NCBI GenBank assembly: GCA_030530215.1
Contig: JAUMVJ010000002.1
Location: 124,001-188,000 of the forward strand
Direction: 5' to 3'
DNA length: 64,000 nt
From: Coriobacteriia bacterium
GTDB taxonomy: Bacteria; Actinomycetota; Coriobacteriia; Coriobacteriales; Eggerthellaceae
This document shows positions 25,993-35,556 of the stretch, piece by piece (the first letter of the stretch is position 1; every line of letters starts with the position of its first letter). The notes below the pieces were generated by a model. That model was not told the DNA's origin. It made no database searches and saw only the letters and a program-made list of their open reading frames with translations. Both the position numbers and the translations under genes were made by a program.

Positions 25993-26260
25993 CTGCGCAT
26001 TCTCCTAAATTTAGTTCTTGCATTTGTTGCGAACGCAATTTTCCTGAAGCGCCAACGGCTTCTTTTTTTTGACCACGGCTCTACTTGTTTATTGATGCTG
26101 TTTTCTTATGTTAGAACGAAGTTCGACAATAGGTTCACCTGTTTTCGGGAAAGAGCTTTTGGCCTTGTTTGGCCATTTAACGGATGAACCCAGGCAATGC
26201 TCTGCCTGTGTTTAACCTAGAATTTAGCTTGAAAGAAATTTGATAGTAAGCAGGGGGAGC

Positions 26261-27688
26261 ATGAGTTTTTGGGGAATAAAGAAGCCTGCCGCAAGCAAGC
26301 AGCCTAAACAGAAAAAGGCGCCTGGGCAAAAACAGGGCAAGAAGGCCCAGCTTCTAAAAGATGCCCTTGTGGGTATCTGCATGTGTTGCCTGCTTGCCAC
26401 GGCCATCTCGGTGACCATGGGCTGTGCCGAGGTCGATTCTTCGGATGACTCGTCGGACGAGGCTCAAACAGAGGTCGTCGATACGTCAGGCGACGCGTCT
26501 TCGGAGCAGGCCGATGCTCAGGATGACGCCAAGGAAGCCAGCGAATCTAAGGCTAAGGCGACCACTAGCTCGTCACAGAGCAAGCAGGCAAAGTCGGAAA
26601 AACTGCTTGTTAAGTTTGTTGATGTTGGCCAAGGCGACGCGAGCCTTATCGAATTCCCCGACGGCAAAACCATGCTGATAGATACCGCAGATGGGGGGTC
26701 ATCTGAGGTCGTCTCAACCTTGAGGGCCGACAAGCGCACGAAAATCGACTACCTGGTGGCAACGCATCCCGATGCCGACCATATCGGGGGTTTGGCTTCG
26801 GTTATTACCTCGGTCAAGGTGGCCTCGGTTTGGATGCCTAAGGCAACCAGCTCAACCAAGACATATCAGAATCTTCTTGAGACGATAGATTCGCAGGGTT
26901 TAAGCATCAATACCTGCTATGCAGGCCGCAAAATCGCATCTGGCAAAAACTATACGGCCGAGCTTTTGTGGCCGGAGAAATCCGCCAAGTATTTCAACAG
27001 CAACGACTATTCAGCCGTTGTCAAACTTACCTATGGCAAGAACACGTTTTTGTTCACGGGCGACGCGCCGGTGGAAGCCGAGAGCCAATGCGTTAGCGCT
27101 TCGGTGGACGTTTTAAAGGTGTCCCACCATGGTAGTGCATCGGGCACCAACGCCAGCCTTGCAAAGAAGCTCAGCCCCAAAATCGCGGTGCTTTCGTACG
27201 GCAAGAATTCCTACGGCCATCCAACTCAAGTGGTTTTGGATGCGTTAAATTCTGTTGATGCGCAGGTGTTCGGTACTTACGTCAACGGAACCGTCACGGT
27301 TACTTCCGATGGAACGAAGGTGAAGGCCTCGGCCGAGAAAAAGGGCAAGATTGTCGCGGCTAGTAAAAATGCGGGCGCATCTTCTCAGCAGTTGAATTCC
27401 TCTGGCGCGGGTGGCGGATCGAGCGGGAAAACCTCTTCCAAGGGTTCTAGCGATTCTTCGGGCTCCAATAAGGCGAGCAGCAAATCGAGCGCAAGCTCAG
27501 CCAAAAGCAGCAGCTCAAGCTCAAGTAAATCGAGCAATTCGGATGAAACGGTCGTGATAACGCCGACGGGCTCCAAATATCACCTTGAAGGCTGTCGCAC
27601 GACGAAGCGCAGTTCGCACTTAACTAAGATGAAGAAATCGAAGGCGGAAGCTCAAGGCTACACGGCTTGTGCGGTTTGCAATCCTTAA
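26261..27688 (+). CDS. Exported ComEC-like metallo-beta-lactamase hydrolase with Ada-type C-terminal metal motif
   Basis: The N-terminus is basic and followed by a hydrophobic segment (about residues 32-54) ending in MGC at Cys55, so it is a signal anchor or lipoprotein signal. The catalytic domain is the ComEC C-terminal type: VDVGQGDASLIEFPDG, THPDADHIGGL, TGDAP and SHHGSASGTN. A Ser/Lys-rich linker follows, then a short domain YHLEGC...CAVCNP that resembles the Cys4 metal site of Ada-like modules. ComEC-type domains cleave extracellular DNA strands, so an extracellular nuclease is plausible. ATG 26261 has a GGGGGA site. The next gene is DUF3006, the usual companion. Confidence 0.85.
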   Translation: MSFWGIKKPAASKQPKQKKAPGQKQGKKAQLLKDALVGICMCCLLATAISVTMGCAEVDSSDDSSDEAQTEVVDTSGDASSEQADAQDDAKEASESKAKATTSSSQSKQAKSEKLLVKFVDVGQGDASLIEFPDGKTMLIDTADGGSSEVVSTLRADKRTKIDYLVATHPDADHIGGLASVITSVKVASVWMPKATSSTKTYQNLLETIDSQGLSINTCYAGRKIASGKNYTAELLWPEKSAKYFNSNDYSAVVKLTYGKNTFLFTGDAPVEAESQCVSASVDVLKVSHHGSASGTNASLAKKLSPKIAVLSYGKNSYGHPTQVVLDALNSVDAQVFGTYVNGTVTVTSDGTKVKASAEKKGKIVAASKNAGASSQQLNSSGAGGGSSGKTSSKGSSDSSGSNKASSKSSASSAKSSSSSSSKSSNSDETVVITPTGSKYHLEGCRTTKRSSHLTKMKKSKAEAQGYTACAVCNP

Positions 27689-27773
27689 AGCTAGACCGGC
27701 GCCACCCGACCAAACGTGGTCGGCTACATAGTTTATGAGGTCTGCAACCCTAAATCCTTCAAAGGAGGCTTAT

Positions 27774-27989
27774 ATGCAAGCGATCGTTGATCGAATCGAA
27801 GGCGATATGGCGGTGCTCGAGATAGATGGCGAGCGCTTCATCGACGTGCCTTTGAACGAGATGCCCGAAGGCTGTGCTCAAGGAGACGTGTTTGAGGGGG
27901 AGCCCGGATGCTGGAGAAAGGACGACGATGCAAAGGCGGAGCGCCTGCGCATCAACTCGAGCTTGATGGCGAAGCTGTTTAAAGATTAG
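27774..27989 (+). CDS. DUF3006-family small protein
   Basis: A 71-residue acidic protein with the DUF3006 pattern: AIVDRIEGDMAVLEIDGE ... VPLNEMPEGCAQGDVF. DUF3006 genes commonly sit next to ComEC-like MBL genes, as here. A very good AAAGGAGG precedes ATG 27774; the ATG at 27735 is too far upstream. It is probably co-transcribed with the hydrolase gene 85 bases away. Biochemical role unknown. Confidence 0.8.
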   Translation: MQAIVDRIEGDMAVLEIDGERFIDVPLNEMPEGCAQGDVFEGEPGCWRKDDDAKAERLRINSSLMAKLFKD

Positions 27990-28340
27990 CCCTGCCCGCC
28001 TGCATCGATACCTGTGTTTCTTTCGACTAAAGCAAGCAGGCGTGCCGGCTCCCTGGCTTCCTGGCCGAACGCTGTCTTTGGGCGCTAGCAGCCTGAAGGC
28101 GCAAATGCGCATCGCGTATCTTTTGGCGTTTCGCGCTGGCAACGCACGCGGATGCCGAAGCCGAAGGGGCATTGCAAAGAAGATCTTGTGGTAGAGTTTT
28201 AACTTCGGAAGAAGGCCTTCAAACCTCGTTTTCAAGAGCCCTCGATCGTTCTTCCTCATCGAGCTGGAGGGGCTTGAAGCGCCTGATCGCACGATAGCTT
28301 CGCACTGCAAGCAACATAGGCAAAACACGGCATCGAAAGA
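27990..28340. other. Intergenic region before the topoisomerase genes
   Basis: A 351-base stretch with no convincing gene. The codon pattern of its only open frame on the minus strand is poor and it overlaps DUF3006. The topoisomerase promoter should lie here, but no clear -35/-10 pair, riboswitch or hairpin with T tract was recognised. Confidence 0.5.
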
Positions 28341-30344
28341 ATGAGCATGGCAAAAAGCACGGCCTCGTATGGCAACGACAGTATTCGTCAGCTGAAGGAC
28401 GAAGAGCGCGTCAGGTTACGACCCGCGGTCATCTTCGGATCCGACGGTCTTGACGGTTGCTCCCATGCTGCGTTCGAGATCTTGTCCAACGCTGTTGACG
28501 AGGCGCGCCAGGGCTTTGGCAACCTTATTACCCTGACGGCATTTGCCGATGGCTCTATCCAGGTTGAAGATCACGGCCGCGGCTGCCCGCTCGACTGGAA
28601 CCCTAAGGAAAAGCGATTCAACTGGGAGCTGGTTTTCTGCGAGCTTTATGCCGGCGGCAAATATAACAACAACCAGGGCGGCGACTACGACTTTTCGCTG
28701 GGTACCAACGGCCTGGGATCCTGCGCTACCCAGTACGCCTCCGAATACATGGATGTCACCGTTTGGCGCGACAACACCAAATATCAGCTGCACTTCAAAA
28801 AGGGCAAGGTTGTCGGTGCTAAGAAGAAGGCCCTGCAAAGCGAGCCCTCTGGCGAGCCCGGCCGCACCGGCACCACCATTAAGTGGCGCCCCGACCTGGA
28901 GGTGTTTACCTCCATCGACATTCCTGACGAGTGGTACCGCGAGACCATGCGCCGCCAGGCGGTCGTCAATGCCAACGTCACCTTCCGTTTGCGCATTGAG
29001 GGCGTCGACGGCTTTACCGAAGAGGACTTCTGCTACCCCAAGGGCATCGAGGACTACGTTCTTGAAAAGGTGGGTACCGAGTACTTAACCGAGCCCATTT
29101 TCATTCAGGCCGACCGTCGTGGCCGCGACCGCGATGACCTGCCTGATTACAACGTGAAAATCACCGCATGCTTGTGCTTCTCGCGTAGCTTCCAGATGCA
29201 GGAGTACTACCACAACTCTTCATGGCTCGAAAACGGCGGATCACCCGAAAAGGCCGCCCGTAGCGCGCTCACCAGCGCTATCGATGCCTATATCAAGGCT
29301 CAGGGCAAGTACAACAAAAACGAATCTGCCATCAAATGGCAAGACGTTCAGGATTGCCTGGTTTTGGTTACCAACTGCTTTTCAACGCAGACCTCGTATG
29401 AGAACCAAACCAAGAAGGCCATCAACAACAAGTTCATCCAGCAGGCGATGACGGCCTTCTTCAAAGAGCGCCTGGAAACCTACCTGATTGAGAACAAGCC
29501 TGCTGCCGACAAGATCTTGGAGCAGGTGCTCATCAACAAGCGCTCGCGCGAGAACGCCGAGAAAACGCGCCAGAGCATTAAGACGAATCTGCAGCAGAAG
29601 ACCGACATGGCCAACCGCGTGCAGAAGTTCATCGATTGCCGCTCTAAAGATAAGGAACGCCGCGAAATTTACATCGTCGAGGGCGACTCCGCGGCGGGCG
29701 CTATTCGCACCTCGCGCGATGCGGAGTTCCAGGGCGTCATGCCGGTTCGCGGTAAGATCCTCAACTGCCTGAAAGAAGACTATCCACGCATCTTCAAGTC
29801 CGACATCATCATGGACTTGTTGCGTGTGCTCGGCTGCGGTGTTGAGGTCAACGACAAACGTATGAAGAACCTGGGCACCTTCGATTTGGCCAACCTCAAT
29901 TGGAGCAAGGTTATCATCTGCACCGACGCCGACGTGGACGGCTACCACATTCGCACGCTTATCCTCACCATGCTCTATCGCCTGGTGCCTACGCTCATCA
30001 ACGAGGGCTTCGTTTACATCGCCGAATCGCCCTTGTACGAGATCAACTGCAAGGAAAAGACCTACTTCGCCTACACCGAGCTTGAGAAGAACGGCATCTT
30101 GAAGGAAATTGGCGACCAGAAGTGCAGCATTAATCGCTCCAAAGGTCTTGGCGAGAACGATCCGGACATGATGTGGCTTACCACTATGAACCCGGAGACG
30201 CGCCGCCTTATCAAAGTTGAGCCCGAGAGCGTCGAGAAGATGCAGGCGATGTTCGACCTGCTTTTGGGCAACGACGACGAGGGTCGCAAGAAGCACATCG
30301 CCGAGCATGGTGGGGAATACCTCGACCAGCTCGATCTGCAGTAA
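28341..30344 (+). CDS. Type II topoisomerase ATPase subunit (ParE/GyrB-like)
   Basis: ATP-hydrolysing and strand-passage subunit of a type II topoisomerase. It has the GHKL ATPase motifs (NAVDEARQG, EDHGRGCPLD, LGTNGLGS), transducer region, and the TOPRIM motifs EGDSAAG and DADVDGYHI. At 667 residues it is close to ParE/GyrB length, yet several stretches diverge from gyrase (for example KYNNNQGGDYDFSLGT). The partner subunit gene follows 88 bases downstream. The pair is probably topoisomerase IV or a third type II enzyme; the chromosomal gyrase is not in the window, so I give no symbol. ATG 28347 is an alternative start. Confidence 0.9.
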   Translation: MSMAKSTASYGNDSIRQLKDEERVRLRPAVIFGSDGLDGCSHAAFEILSNAVDEARQGFGNLITLTAFADGSIQVEDHGRGCPLDWNPKEKRFNWELVFCELYAGGKYNNNQGGDYDFSLGTNGLGSCATQYASEYMDVTVWRDNTKYQLHFKKGKVVGAKKKALQSEPSGEPGRTGTTIKWRPDLEVFTSIDIPDEWYRETMRRQAVVNANVTFRLRIEGVDGFTEEDFCYPKGIEDYVLEKVGTEYLTEPIFIQADRRGRDRDDLPDYNVKITACLCFSRSFQMQEYYHNSSWLENGGSPEKAARSALTSAIDAYIKAQGKYNKNESAIKWQDVQDCLVLVTNCFSTQTSYENQTKKAINNKFIQQAMTAFFKERLETYLIENKPAADKILEQVLINKRSRENAEKTRQSIKTNLQQKTDMANRVQKFIDCRSKDKERREIYIVEGDSAAGAIRTSRDAEFQGVMPVRGKILNCLKEDYPRIFKSDIIMDLLRVLGCGVEVNDKRMKNLGTFDLANLNWSKVIICTDADVDGYHIRTLILTMLYRLVPTLINEGFVYIAESPLYEINCKEKTYFAYTELEKNGILKEIGDQKCSINRSKGLGENDPDMMWLTTMNPETRRLIKVEPESVEKMQAMFDLLLGNDDEGRKKHIAEHGGEYLDQLDLQ

Positions 30345-30431
30345 AGGCATAGCGGCAAGGCGCCGGCCGCCAGCGCGCGGCGCAGGCAAGCGAAAGCTCG
30401 AAGAAACGCACCAGCACACCAAGGGGAAACC

Positions 30432-32675
30432 GTGGCTAAGAAGAAAAAAGAAGTCAAAAAGAAGCGCGTGGACAATCCGAACGTCATCGGTCTGCATTCC
30501 GAGGTGACCGAGCAACCGATCACGCAGACGCTCGAGTCCAACTACATGCCTTATGCCATGAGCACCAACGTCTCGCGCGCCTTCCCCGAGATCGATGGTT
30601 TCAAGCCTTCGCATCGCAAGCTGCTCTACACCATGTACAAGATGGGTTTGCTCAACGGTGCGCGCCAGAAGAGCGCCAACATCGTTGGCCAGACCATGAA
30701 GCTCAACCCCCACGGCGACAGCGCCATTTACGAGACCATGGTGCGCCTGGCTACCGGAAATGAAGCTCTGCTTACTCCCTTCGTCGAGTCCAAGGGCAAC
30801 TTCGGCAAATACTATTCCGGCGACCTCTCTTACGCCGCCAGCCGCTACACCGAGGCGAAGCTTTCGCCTATCTGCGCCGAGATCTTTAAAGACATCGACA
30901 AAGATCCGGTGGACTTCATGGACAGCTACGATGGCGCCATGAAAGAACCGCGCCTTTTGCCCACGACTTTCCCTAACATTCTGGTTTCGGCCAACAAGGG
31001 CATCGGCGTTGCCATGGCATCCGACATCTGCGGCTTCAACCTCAACGAGGTTTGCACGGCCACGATGCATTTCCTGGACGACCCCGACTGCGACCTGCAT
31101 GAGCATTTGCCCGCGCCCGACTTTTCCACCGGCGGCGAGATCATCTATCGCCGTGAGGAAATGGAGCGCATCTACAACACGGGCACGGGTAGCTTCCAGA
31201 TTCGTTCGCGTTGGCGCTACATCCCCGAAGAGCGCATCATCGAGGTCTACGAGATTCCCTACACCACTAAGACCGACATCGTCATTGAGCGCATCATCAA
31301 ACTTTCCAAGGAAGGCAAGCTGCGCGAGATCGCCGACATCCGTGACGAAACCGACCTTTCCGGTTTGCGCATTGCCATCGATCTGAAGAGGGGAGTCGAC
31401 CCCGAGCAGCTGATGGCGAAGCTCTTCAAATCCACCACCTTGCAAGATTCCTTCTCTTGCAACTTCAACGTGCTGGTGGATGGCTACCCGCGCGTTATGG
31501 GCGTGCGCCAGATCTTGAGCGAATGGGTTGCCTGGCGTGTTGAGTCCACGCGTCGTCGCATTTCCTTCGACCTCAAGAAGAAGAGCGATCGCTTGCACTT
31601 GTTGCATGGTCTTGAGGCCATTCTGTTGGACATCGACAAAGCTATTGCGATTATTCGCAATACCAAGCTCGAGGTGGACGTTGTGCCCAACCTTATGTCC
31701 GGCTTCGGCATCGACGAGGTCCAAGCAGAGTTCGTGGCCGAGATCAAACTGCGCAACATCAACGAGGAGTACATCCTTAACCGTACGAAGGACATCGCCA
31801 AGCTCGAGGGAGACATCGCCGAGCTGCGTGACACCCTTTCAAGCGAGAAGAAGATCAAGAAGGTCATCCGCGACGAGCTTGCTGCCGTGAATAAAAAGCA
31901 TGTCACTCCACGCAAGACCGGTCTGGTTTCGCCCGAGGACATCGTCGAGGTGAGCCTTGAACCCGAGGTCGAGGAGTACCCGGTTACCGTCATGCTTTCG
32001 CGTCAGGGCTACCTGAAGAAACTAACCGATCGCGTGCTGCGCAAGGCGACGTCGCTCAAATACAAGGATGGCGACGAGGCCTTTATCGAGTTCCCTTCGT
32101 TCAACACCCATGAGCTTCTGGTGTTTACCGACCAGTGCCAGGTGTACAAGTGCAAGCTGGCTCAGTTCGAGGACACCAAATCTGCGCAGCTGGGTTCGTT
32201 CTTGGCGACCGATTTGGGCATGGCCGCCGACGAGAGCGTGATTTGGGTTATCGACCCCGAAGATTACAAGGCCGACGTTCTCTTCGTGTTCGAGGATGGG
32301 CGCGTTGCACGTGTGGCCTTGGCTGGTTACGCCACCAAGACCAACCGCAAGAAGTTGAAGAATGCCATTTACGGTGGCAGCAAACTCTTGTTCGCCACGG
32401 TACTCAAGGAAGAGCGCGATATTGCCCTGGTTTCGAGCGACCGTCGCCTGGTCAACTTCAACACCGCGCTCTTGAAGACGAAGGCAAGCACGAGCACACA
32501 GGGCGTTCGCGCCCTTGCGCCTAAGGGGAGCCGTATCGTGACCATGGTCGGCACGGCGGAAGAGTTCCTTGGCAGCGATGCCTCGGTCGAGAAGTTCCGC
32601 GCGGAGAGTCTACCTTCATCGGGCATGCCCATGAAGGACTCCGACATGAAGACCTTGTTCGATCTGGCTGATTAA
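30432..32675 (+). CDS. Type II topoisomerase cleavage subunit (ParC/GyrA-like)
   Basis: Cleavage-religation subunit. The breakage-reunion domain includes HRKLLYTMYKMG, the quinolone-region LNPHGDSAIYETMVRLA with a Ser at the usual resistance position, and the catalytic Tyr139 in AASRYTEAKLS. A long coiled-coil follows (about residues 420-490), then a C-terminal domain with weak blade repeats (VLRKATSLKYKDGDEAFIEF, HELLVFTDQCQVYKCK, DVLFVFEDGRVARV) that lacks an evident GyrA-box, pointing to a ParC-like decatenase rather than a gyrase. Start is GTG 30432 after AAGGGGA. Last gene of a two-gene operon closed by the terminator at 32748-32795. Confidence 0.9.
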   Translation: MAKKKKEVKKKRVDNPNVIGLHSEVTEQPITQTLESNYMPYAMSTNVSRAFPEIDGFKPSHRKLLYTMYKMGLLNGARQKSANIVGQTMKLNPHGDSAIYETMVRLATGNEALLTPFVESKGNFGKYYSGDLSYAASRYTEAKLSPICAEIFKDIDKDPVDFMDSYDGAMKEPRLLPTTFPNILVSANKGIGVAMASDICGFNLNEVCTATMHFLDDPDCDLHEHLPAPDFSTGGEIIYRREEMERIYNTGTGSFQIRSRWRYIPEERIIEVYEIPYTTKTDIVIERIIKLSKEGKLREIADIRDETDLSGLRIAIDLKRGVDPEQLMAKLFKSTTLQDSFSCNFNVLVDGYPRVMGVRQILSEWVAWRVESTRRRISFDLKKKSDRLHLLHGLEAILLDIDKAIAIIRNTKLEVDVVPNLMSGFGIDEVQAEFVAEIKLRNINEEYILNRTKDIAKLEGDIAELRDTLSSEKKIKKVIRDELAAVNKKHVTPRKTGLVSPEDIVEVSLEPEVEEYPVTVMLSRQGYLKKLTDRVLRKATSLKYKDGDEAFIEFPSFNTHELLVFTDQCQVYKCKLAQFEDTKSAQLGSFLATDLGMAADESVIWVIDPEDYKADVLFVFEDGRVARVALAGYATKTNRKKLKNAIYGGSKLLFATVLKEERDIALVSSDRRLVNFNTALLKTKASTSTQGVRALAPKGSRIVTMVGTAEEFLGSDASVEKFRAESLPSSGMPMKDSDMKTLFDLAD

Positions 32676-32747
32676 GCGCTCGTCTATGGGCTTGGCGGCG
32701 CCCCTGTGCGTGCCCATGGCCTTTCGCCAAAGCCCGTAAGCTCTGAG

Positions 32748-32795
32748 CCGCCCTTGAGCTTGGTTTAGCTTGGTTTAGCTTGAGGGCGGGTTTTT
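32748..32795 (+). terminator. Rho-independent terminator of the topoisomerase operon
   Basis: CCGCCCTTGAGCT pairs with AGCTTGAGGGCGG (two mismatches) and is followed by GTTTTT. The loop contains a tandem repeat of TTGGTTTAGCT. It lies between the convergent topoisomerase and kinase genes, 72 bases behind the former. Confidence 0.75.
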
Positions 32796-32800
32796 GAGGG

Positions 32801-34966
32801 CTAGCTTGTTTTCGGCTTGATTGCGCGATAGGCGCTCGCGCATTTGCTGATCGTTTGAATGACGAGCCTGGATTCCAAGGGCTTAGCAAGATGGTCGTTC
32901 ATGCCCGCTTCTTTGGCTGCAATCCTGTCTTCGGCAAAGGCGCTGGCAGTCATGGCGATGATGGGCACCTTGGCGGCATCGGGTCGCTTTGCACGGCGAA
33001 TCTCACGTGTGGCATCCAGGCCGCTCATCTTCGGCATCATGATGTCCATTAATATCGCGTCTATTTCGAACGGCTCGCTTTCAAGGAAGACCTTAACGGC
33101 TTCTTGCCCGTTGCTTGCCTTAACAACCTGCGCCCCTTCCTCGCCAAGAAGAAACTCATTGATTTCCATGTTGAGCCCATTGTCCTCGGCAACGAGGATC
33201 TTGAGTCCTTTGATAGAGGCTTCTTCCTTGGTTTCGGGCGTGGGATTATCCGCAGGCTCGGACTTGTCGATTTCGAAGGGCACGGCAACCTCGAAGGTGG
33301 TGCCGATCCCTTTTTCGCTTTCAACGCTCAGCGTGCCGCCCATGGCGTCGACGATGTTCTTGACGATGGACATGCCAAGGCCCGTGCCGCCGTATTCCGA
33401 GCGTGGCGCTTCGTTTTCCTGCGAGAAAGGATCAAACAGGTGCTGCAAAAACTCTTCCGACATGCCAATTCCGGTATCGCGGCAGATGAACTGGATGGTA
33501 ACGGTATCGCCGTTACACGAGAGTTCTCGGCAGGTGATGTAAATCTTGCCGTTTTCTTTGTTGTATTTAATGGCATTGGAAAGGACATTCGTCACAATGC
33601 GTTTGTAATGAACGGGGCTTCCGATGAGCTTGCGGTGGGGCGTGCTGCAGTTAAGCTGAACAATCTCGATGCCGTGCTTTTCTGCTTGTTTGGCGATGAC
33701 GTTGTAGGTGGTTCGCGAGACTTCGACCATGTCGAAGGGAACGTGCTCGAGCGTCACCTTTCCCGACTCGAGCTTGTTCATGTCGAGTACTTCGTTAATG
33801 ATTTCAAGAAGCACCTGTGCCGATTCTTTGATCTTCATGCGGCAGTCGTCGCGTTTTAGGATGTCGTCGCCGCAGCGCTCGGCGATATCGAGCATGTCCA
33901 TTATGCCGTTCAAGGGCGTGCGGATGTCGTGGCTCATGCGCAAAAGGAAGTCGGTTTTAGCGCGGTTCGCACGCTCGGCGTCCTGCTTGGCCGCGATGAG
34001 CTTTCGCTGATAGGCTTCTTCCTTTTCGCGCTGCTCGCGCTCCTGCTCCAAGTGTTCTTCAATGATGTCGTCGATGATGCGGAAGCCTGCGATTACCGTC
34101 CCTTCGTCGTCCATCTTGGCCACGAAGAATTGGTAGTTGCGCATGGTGCCATTGTCGAGGCTACGGTAGGTACCGGTGTATTCGTCCTGCGAGGAGAGAA
34201 CCTTGCGGAGGTTTTCCGCGCTCAGCTGCTTTTTGACGCGTTCTTTATCTTCGGGGTGTACGCGGTTGGTGATCCAGAAATCCAAGACGCTTTCGTAGGG
34301 AAAGACCCTATTTTTGAGTTCGAAGAGCTTTTCGAGATCGTAATCGTCCGAGAGCTTGAGGATCTCGGACGAGCCGTCGTTGATGTTGGCCTTGTAGACG
34401 TTGCGGTAGTTTCGCGAAAGGACATCGAAGATGGCAAGCTGTTCTTCCAACTCGCGTTGATGAGCTTCTTCAAGCTCGTGGCGCTTCCGTTCCTGCTCCA
34501 AGTGCCTGGCAACGATGTCGTCGGTGTTTTGGAATCCTGCAACGATGTAGTCGATATTTTCAGGGCGCACATACTTGAACTGGTAGTAGTGGACTTCGCC
34601 GTTTTCGAGCACGCGATAGTTGCCGCTGTATTCAGCTTCGGTTTTGAGCTCGCTTTTTACGCGTGTAAGCTCAATGGCCTCGTTCATTGCGTCTCGGTCG
34701 TCCGGATGCACGCGCTCGGAGACGTATTGCTTTTGTAGCGTACTGTAATCGTAGAGGATGTCGCTGTTCTTCTGGACGCCTGTGGTGACGTAGCCATTGA
34801 GCTTGAGGACCTTGACCTTTTCGCTTTTGGCATGGATGAGGTAGACGTTGCTGTAAGCGTTTGAGAGCGCGCCGAAGATGGCAAGCAGCTCTTTGAGCTC
34901 TTCGTCTTGCCCGGCGTCCTGCGCGATGTTTTGTGCAGCAGAGGTGTTTTGCTTGGGGTCGTTCAT
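32801..34966 (-). CDS. Hybrid sensor histidine kinase with duplicated PAS-like sensor
   Basis: A 721-residue kinase without membrane segments. Two related sensor repeats (LLAIFGALSNAYSNVYLI ... and QLAIFDVLSRNYRNVYKA ...), each with an RVHPxDxxxx segment and ending in a charged helix (HLEQERKR, HLEQEREQR), lead to HisKA with phospho-acceptor His346 (SHDIRTPLNG), the ATPase (NVLSNAIKYNK, RDTGIGM, GGTGLGMSI) and one receiver with Asp641 (LMDIMMPKMSG). It lacks a DNA-binding output. It is related in design to the kinase at 1617-4538 but has one receiver. Signal and target are unknown. Confidence 0.92.
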   Translation of the reverse strand: MNDPKQNTSAAQNIAQDAGQDEELKELLAIFGALSNAYSNVYLIHAKSEKVKVLKLNGYVTTGVQKNSDILYDYSTLQKQYVSERVHPDDRDAMNEAIELTRVKSELKTEAEYSGNYRVLENGEVHYYQFKYVRPENIDYIVAGFQNTDDIVARHLEQERKRHELEEAHQRELEEQLAIFDVLSRNYRNVYKANINDGSSEILKLSDDYDLEKLFELKNRVFPYESVLDFWITNRVHPEDKERVKKQLSAENLRKVLSSQDEYTGTYRSLDNGTMRNYQFFVAKMDDEGTVIAGFRIIDDIIEEHLEQEREQREKEEAYQRKLIAAKQDAERANRAKTDFLLRMSHDIRTPLNGIMDMLDIAERCGDDILKRDDCRMKIKESAQVLLEIINEVLDMNKLESGKVTLEHVPFDMVEVSRTTYNVIAKQAEKHGIEIVQLNCSTPHRKLIGSPVHYKRIVTNVLSNAIKYNKENGKIYITCRELSCNGDTVTIQFICRDTGIGMSEEFLQHLFDPFSQENEAPRSEYGGTGLGMSIVKNIVDAMGGTLSVESEKGIGTTFEVAVPFEIDKSEPADNPTPETKEEASIKGLKILVAEDNGLNMEINEFLLGEEGAQVVKASNGQEAVKVFLESEPFEIDAILMDIMMPKMSGLDATREIRRAKRPDAAKVPIIAMTASAFAEDRIAAKEAGMNDHLAKPLESRLVIQTISKCASAYRAIKPKTS

Positions 34967-35175
34967 GGTCGAGCACCTCTGCTTTCATATTGACATGGTC
35001 TGCGTAAATGGCAGGGCCCGTGAGCTCGGCCCCTATTCGAAGCTTGCCTGATTTGCGGCTTTTTCGCTTGGGTCATTTCGAGCTTTCAATTATAGCCCAG
35101 TTGCGTGAAGCTCAATTCCGGTATAGCGGCGCTGCAGTTGGCGGCTGTGGTCCTCCTGCCTGCTCCAAGGAGGGC

Positions 35176-35556
35176 TTAGAGCCCCATGAGGCTCGTGGTG
35201 GCGGCAAAACCGATGGCTGCAGCGCCGAGCGTGCCTAGATAGGTGGTGGCGAGGTAGGCGATGCCAGTTTTGGCACGTCCCTGCGTAAGGTGATCCACCG
35301 CTTCGCAGTTCATCGTCGAGAGGGTGGAGAAGCCCCCAAGGAAGCCCATGCTCAAAACCGCGAAGGCAAGCGCTCCCATCGCACTGGACGCGGCAAGTGC
35401 GCAGCCTGCGATAGTGCAGGCGCAGAGGTTGATAGCGAGCGTGGGCCAGGGGAACTCGCTCGCGGATTTGCGCTTCATGAAAGAAGACGCCTTATGCCTG
35501 CAAAGGGCGCCAAGGGCTCCTCCTACGCCCACAAGGACGAGGGTCAGAAGGTTCAT
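35176..35556 (-). CDS. crcB: CrcB/Fluc fluoride channel, second of pair
   Basis: Small four-helix membrane protein of the fluoride channel family, with the conserved GFLGGFSTLSTMNCE block. Start ATG 35556 overlaps the TGA of the upstream crcB gene (ATGA), which is why the longer open frame to 35619 was rejected. Paired CrcB proteins can form heterodimeric dual-topology channels; net charge bias between the two could set opposite topologies. About 126 residues, normal length. Confidence 0.9.
   Translation of the reverse strand: MNLLTLVLVGVGGALGALCRHKASSFMKRKSASEFPWPTLAINLCACTIAGCALAASSAMGALAFAVLSMGFLGGFSTLSTMNCEAVDHLTQGRAKTGIAYLATTYLGTLGAAAIGFAATTSLMGL

Noticed and set aside
25993-26260. Molybdenum/tungsten cofactor riboswitch before moeA, or small gene 25966-26187
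   Set aside because: No match to the known aptamer core was seen, only short hairpins (CAGGCA-N6-TGCCTG at 26193-26210). The small frame overlaps the moeA start and lacks a ribosome site.
29382-31724. 780-codon open frame on the minus strand opposite the topoisomerase A gene
   Set aside because: It is a shadow created by codon bias; the plus-strand gene has all family motifs and the antisense translation resembles nothing.
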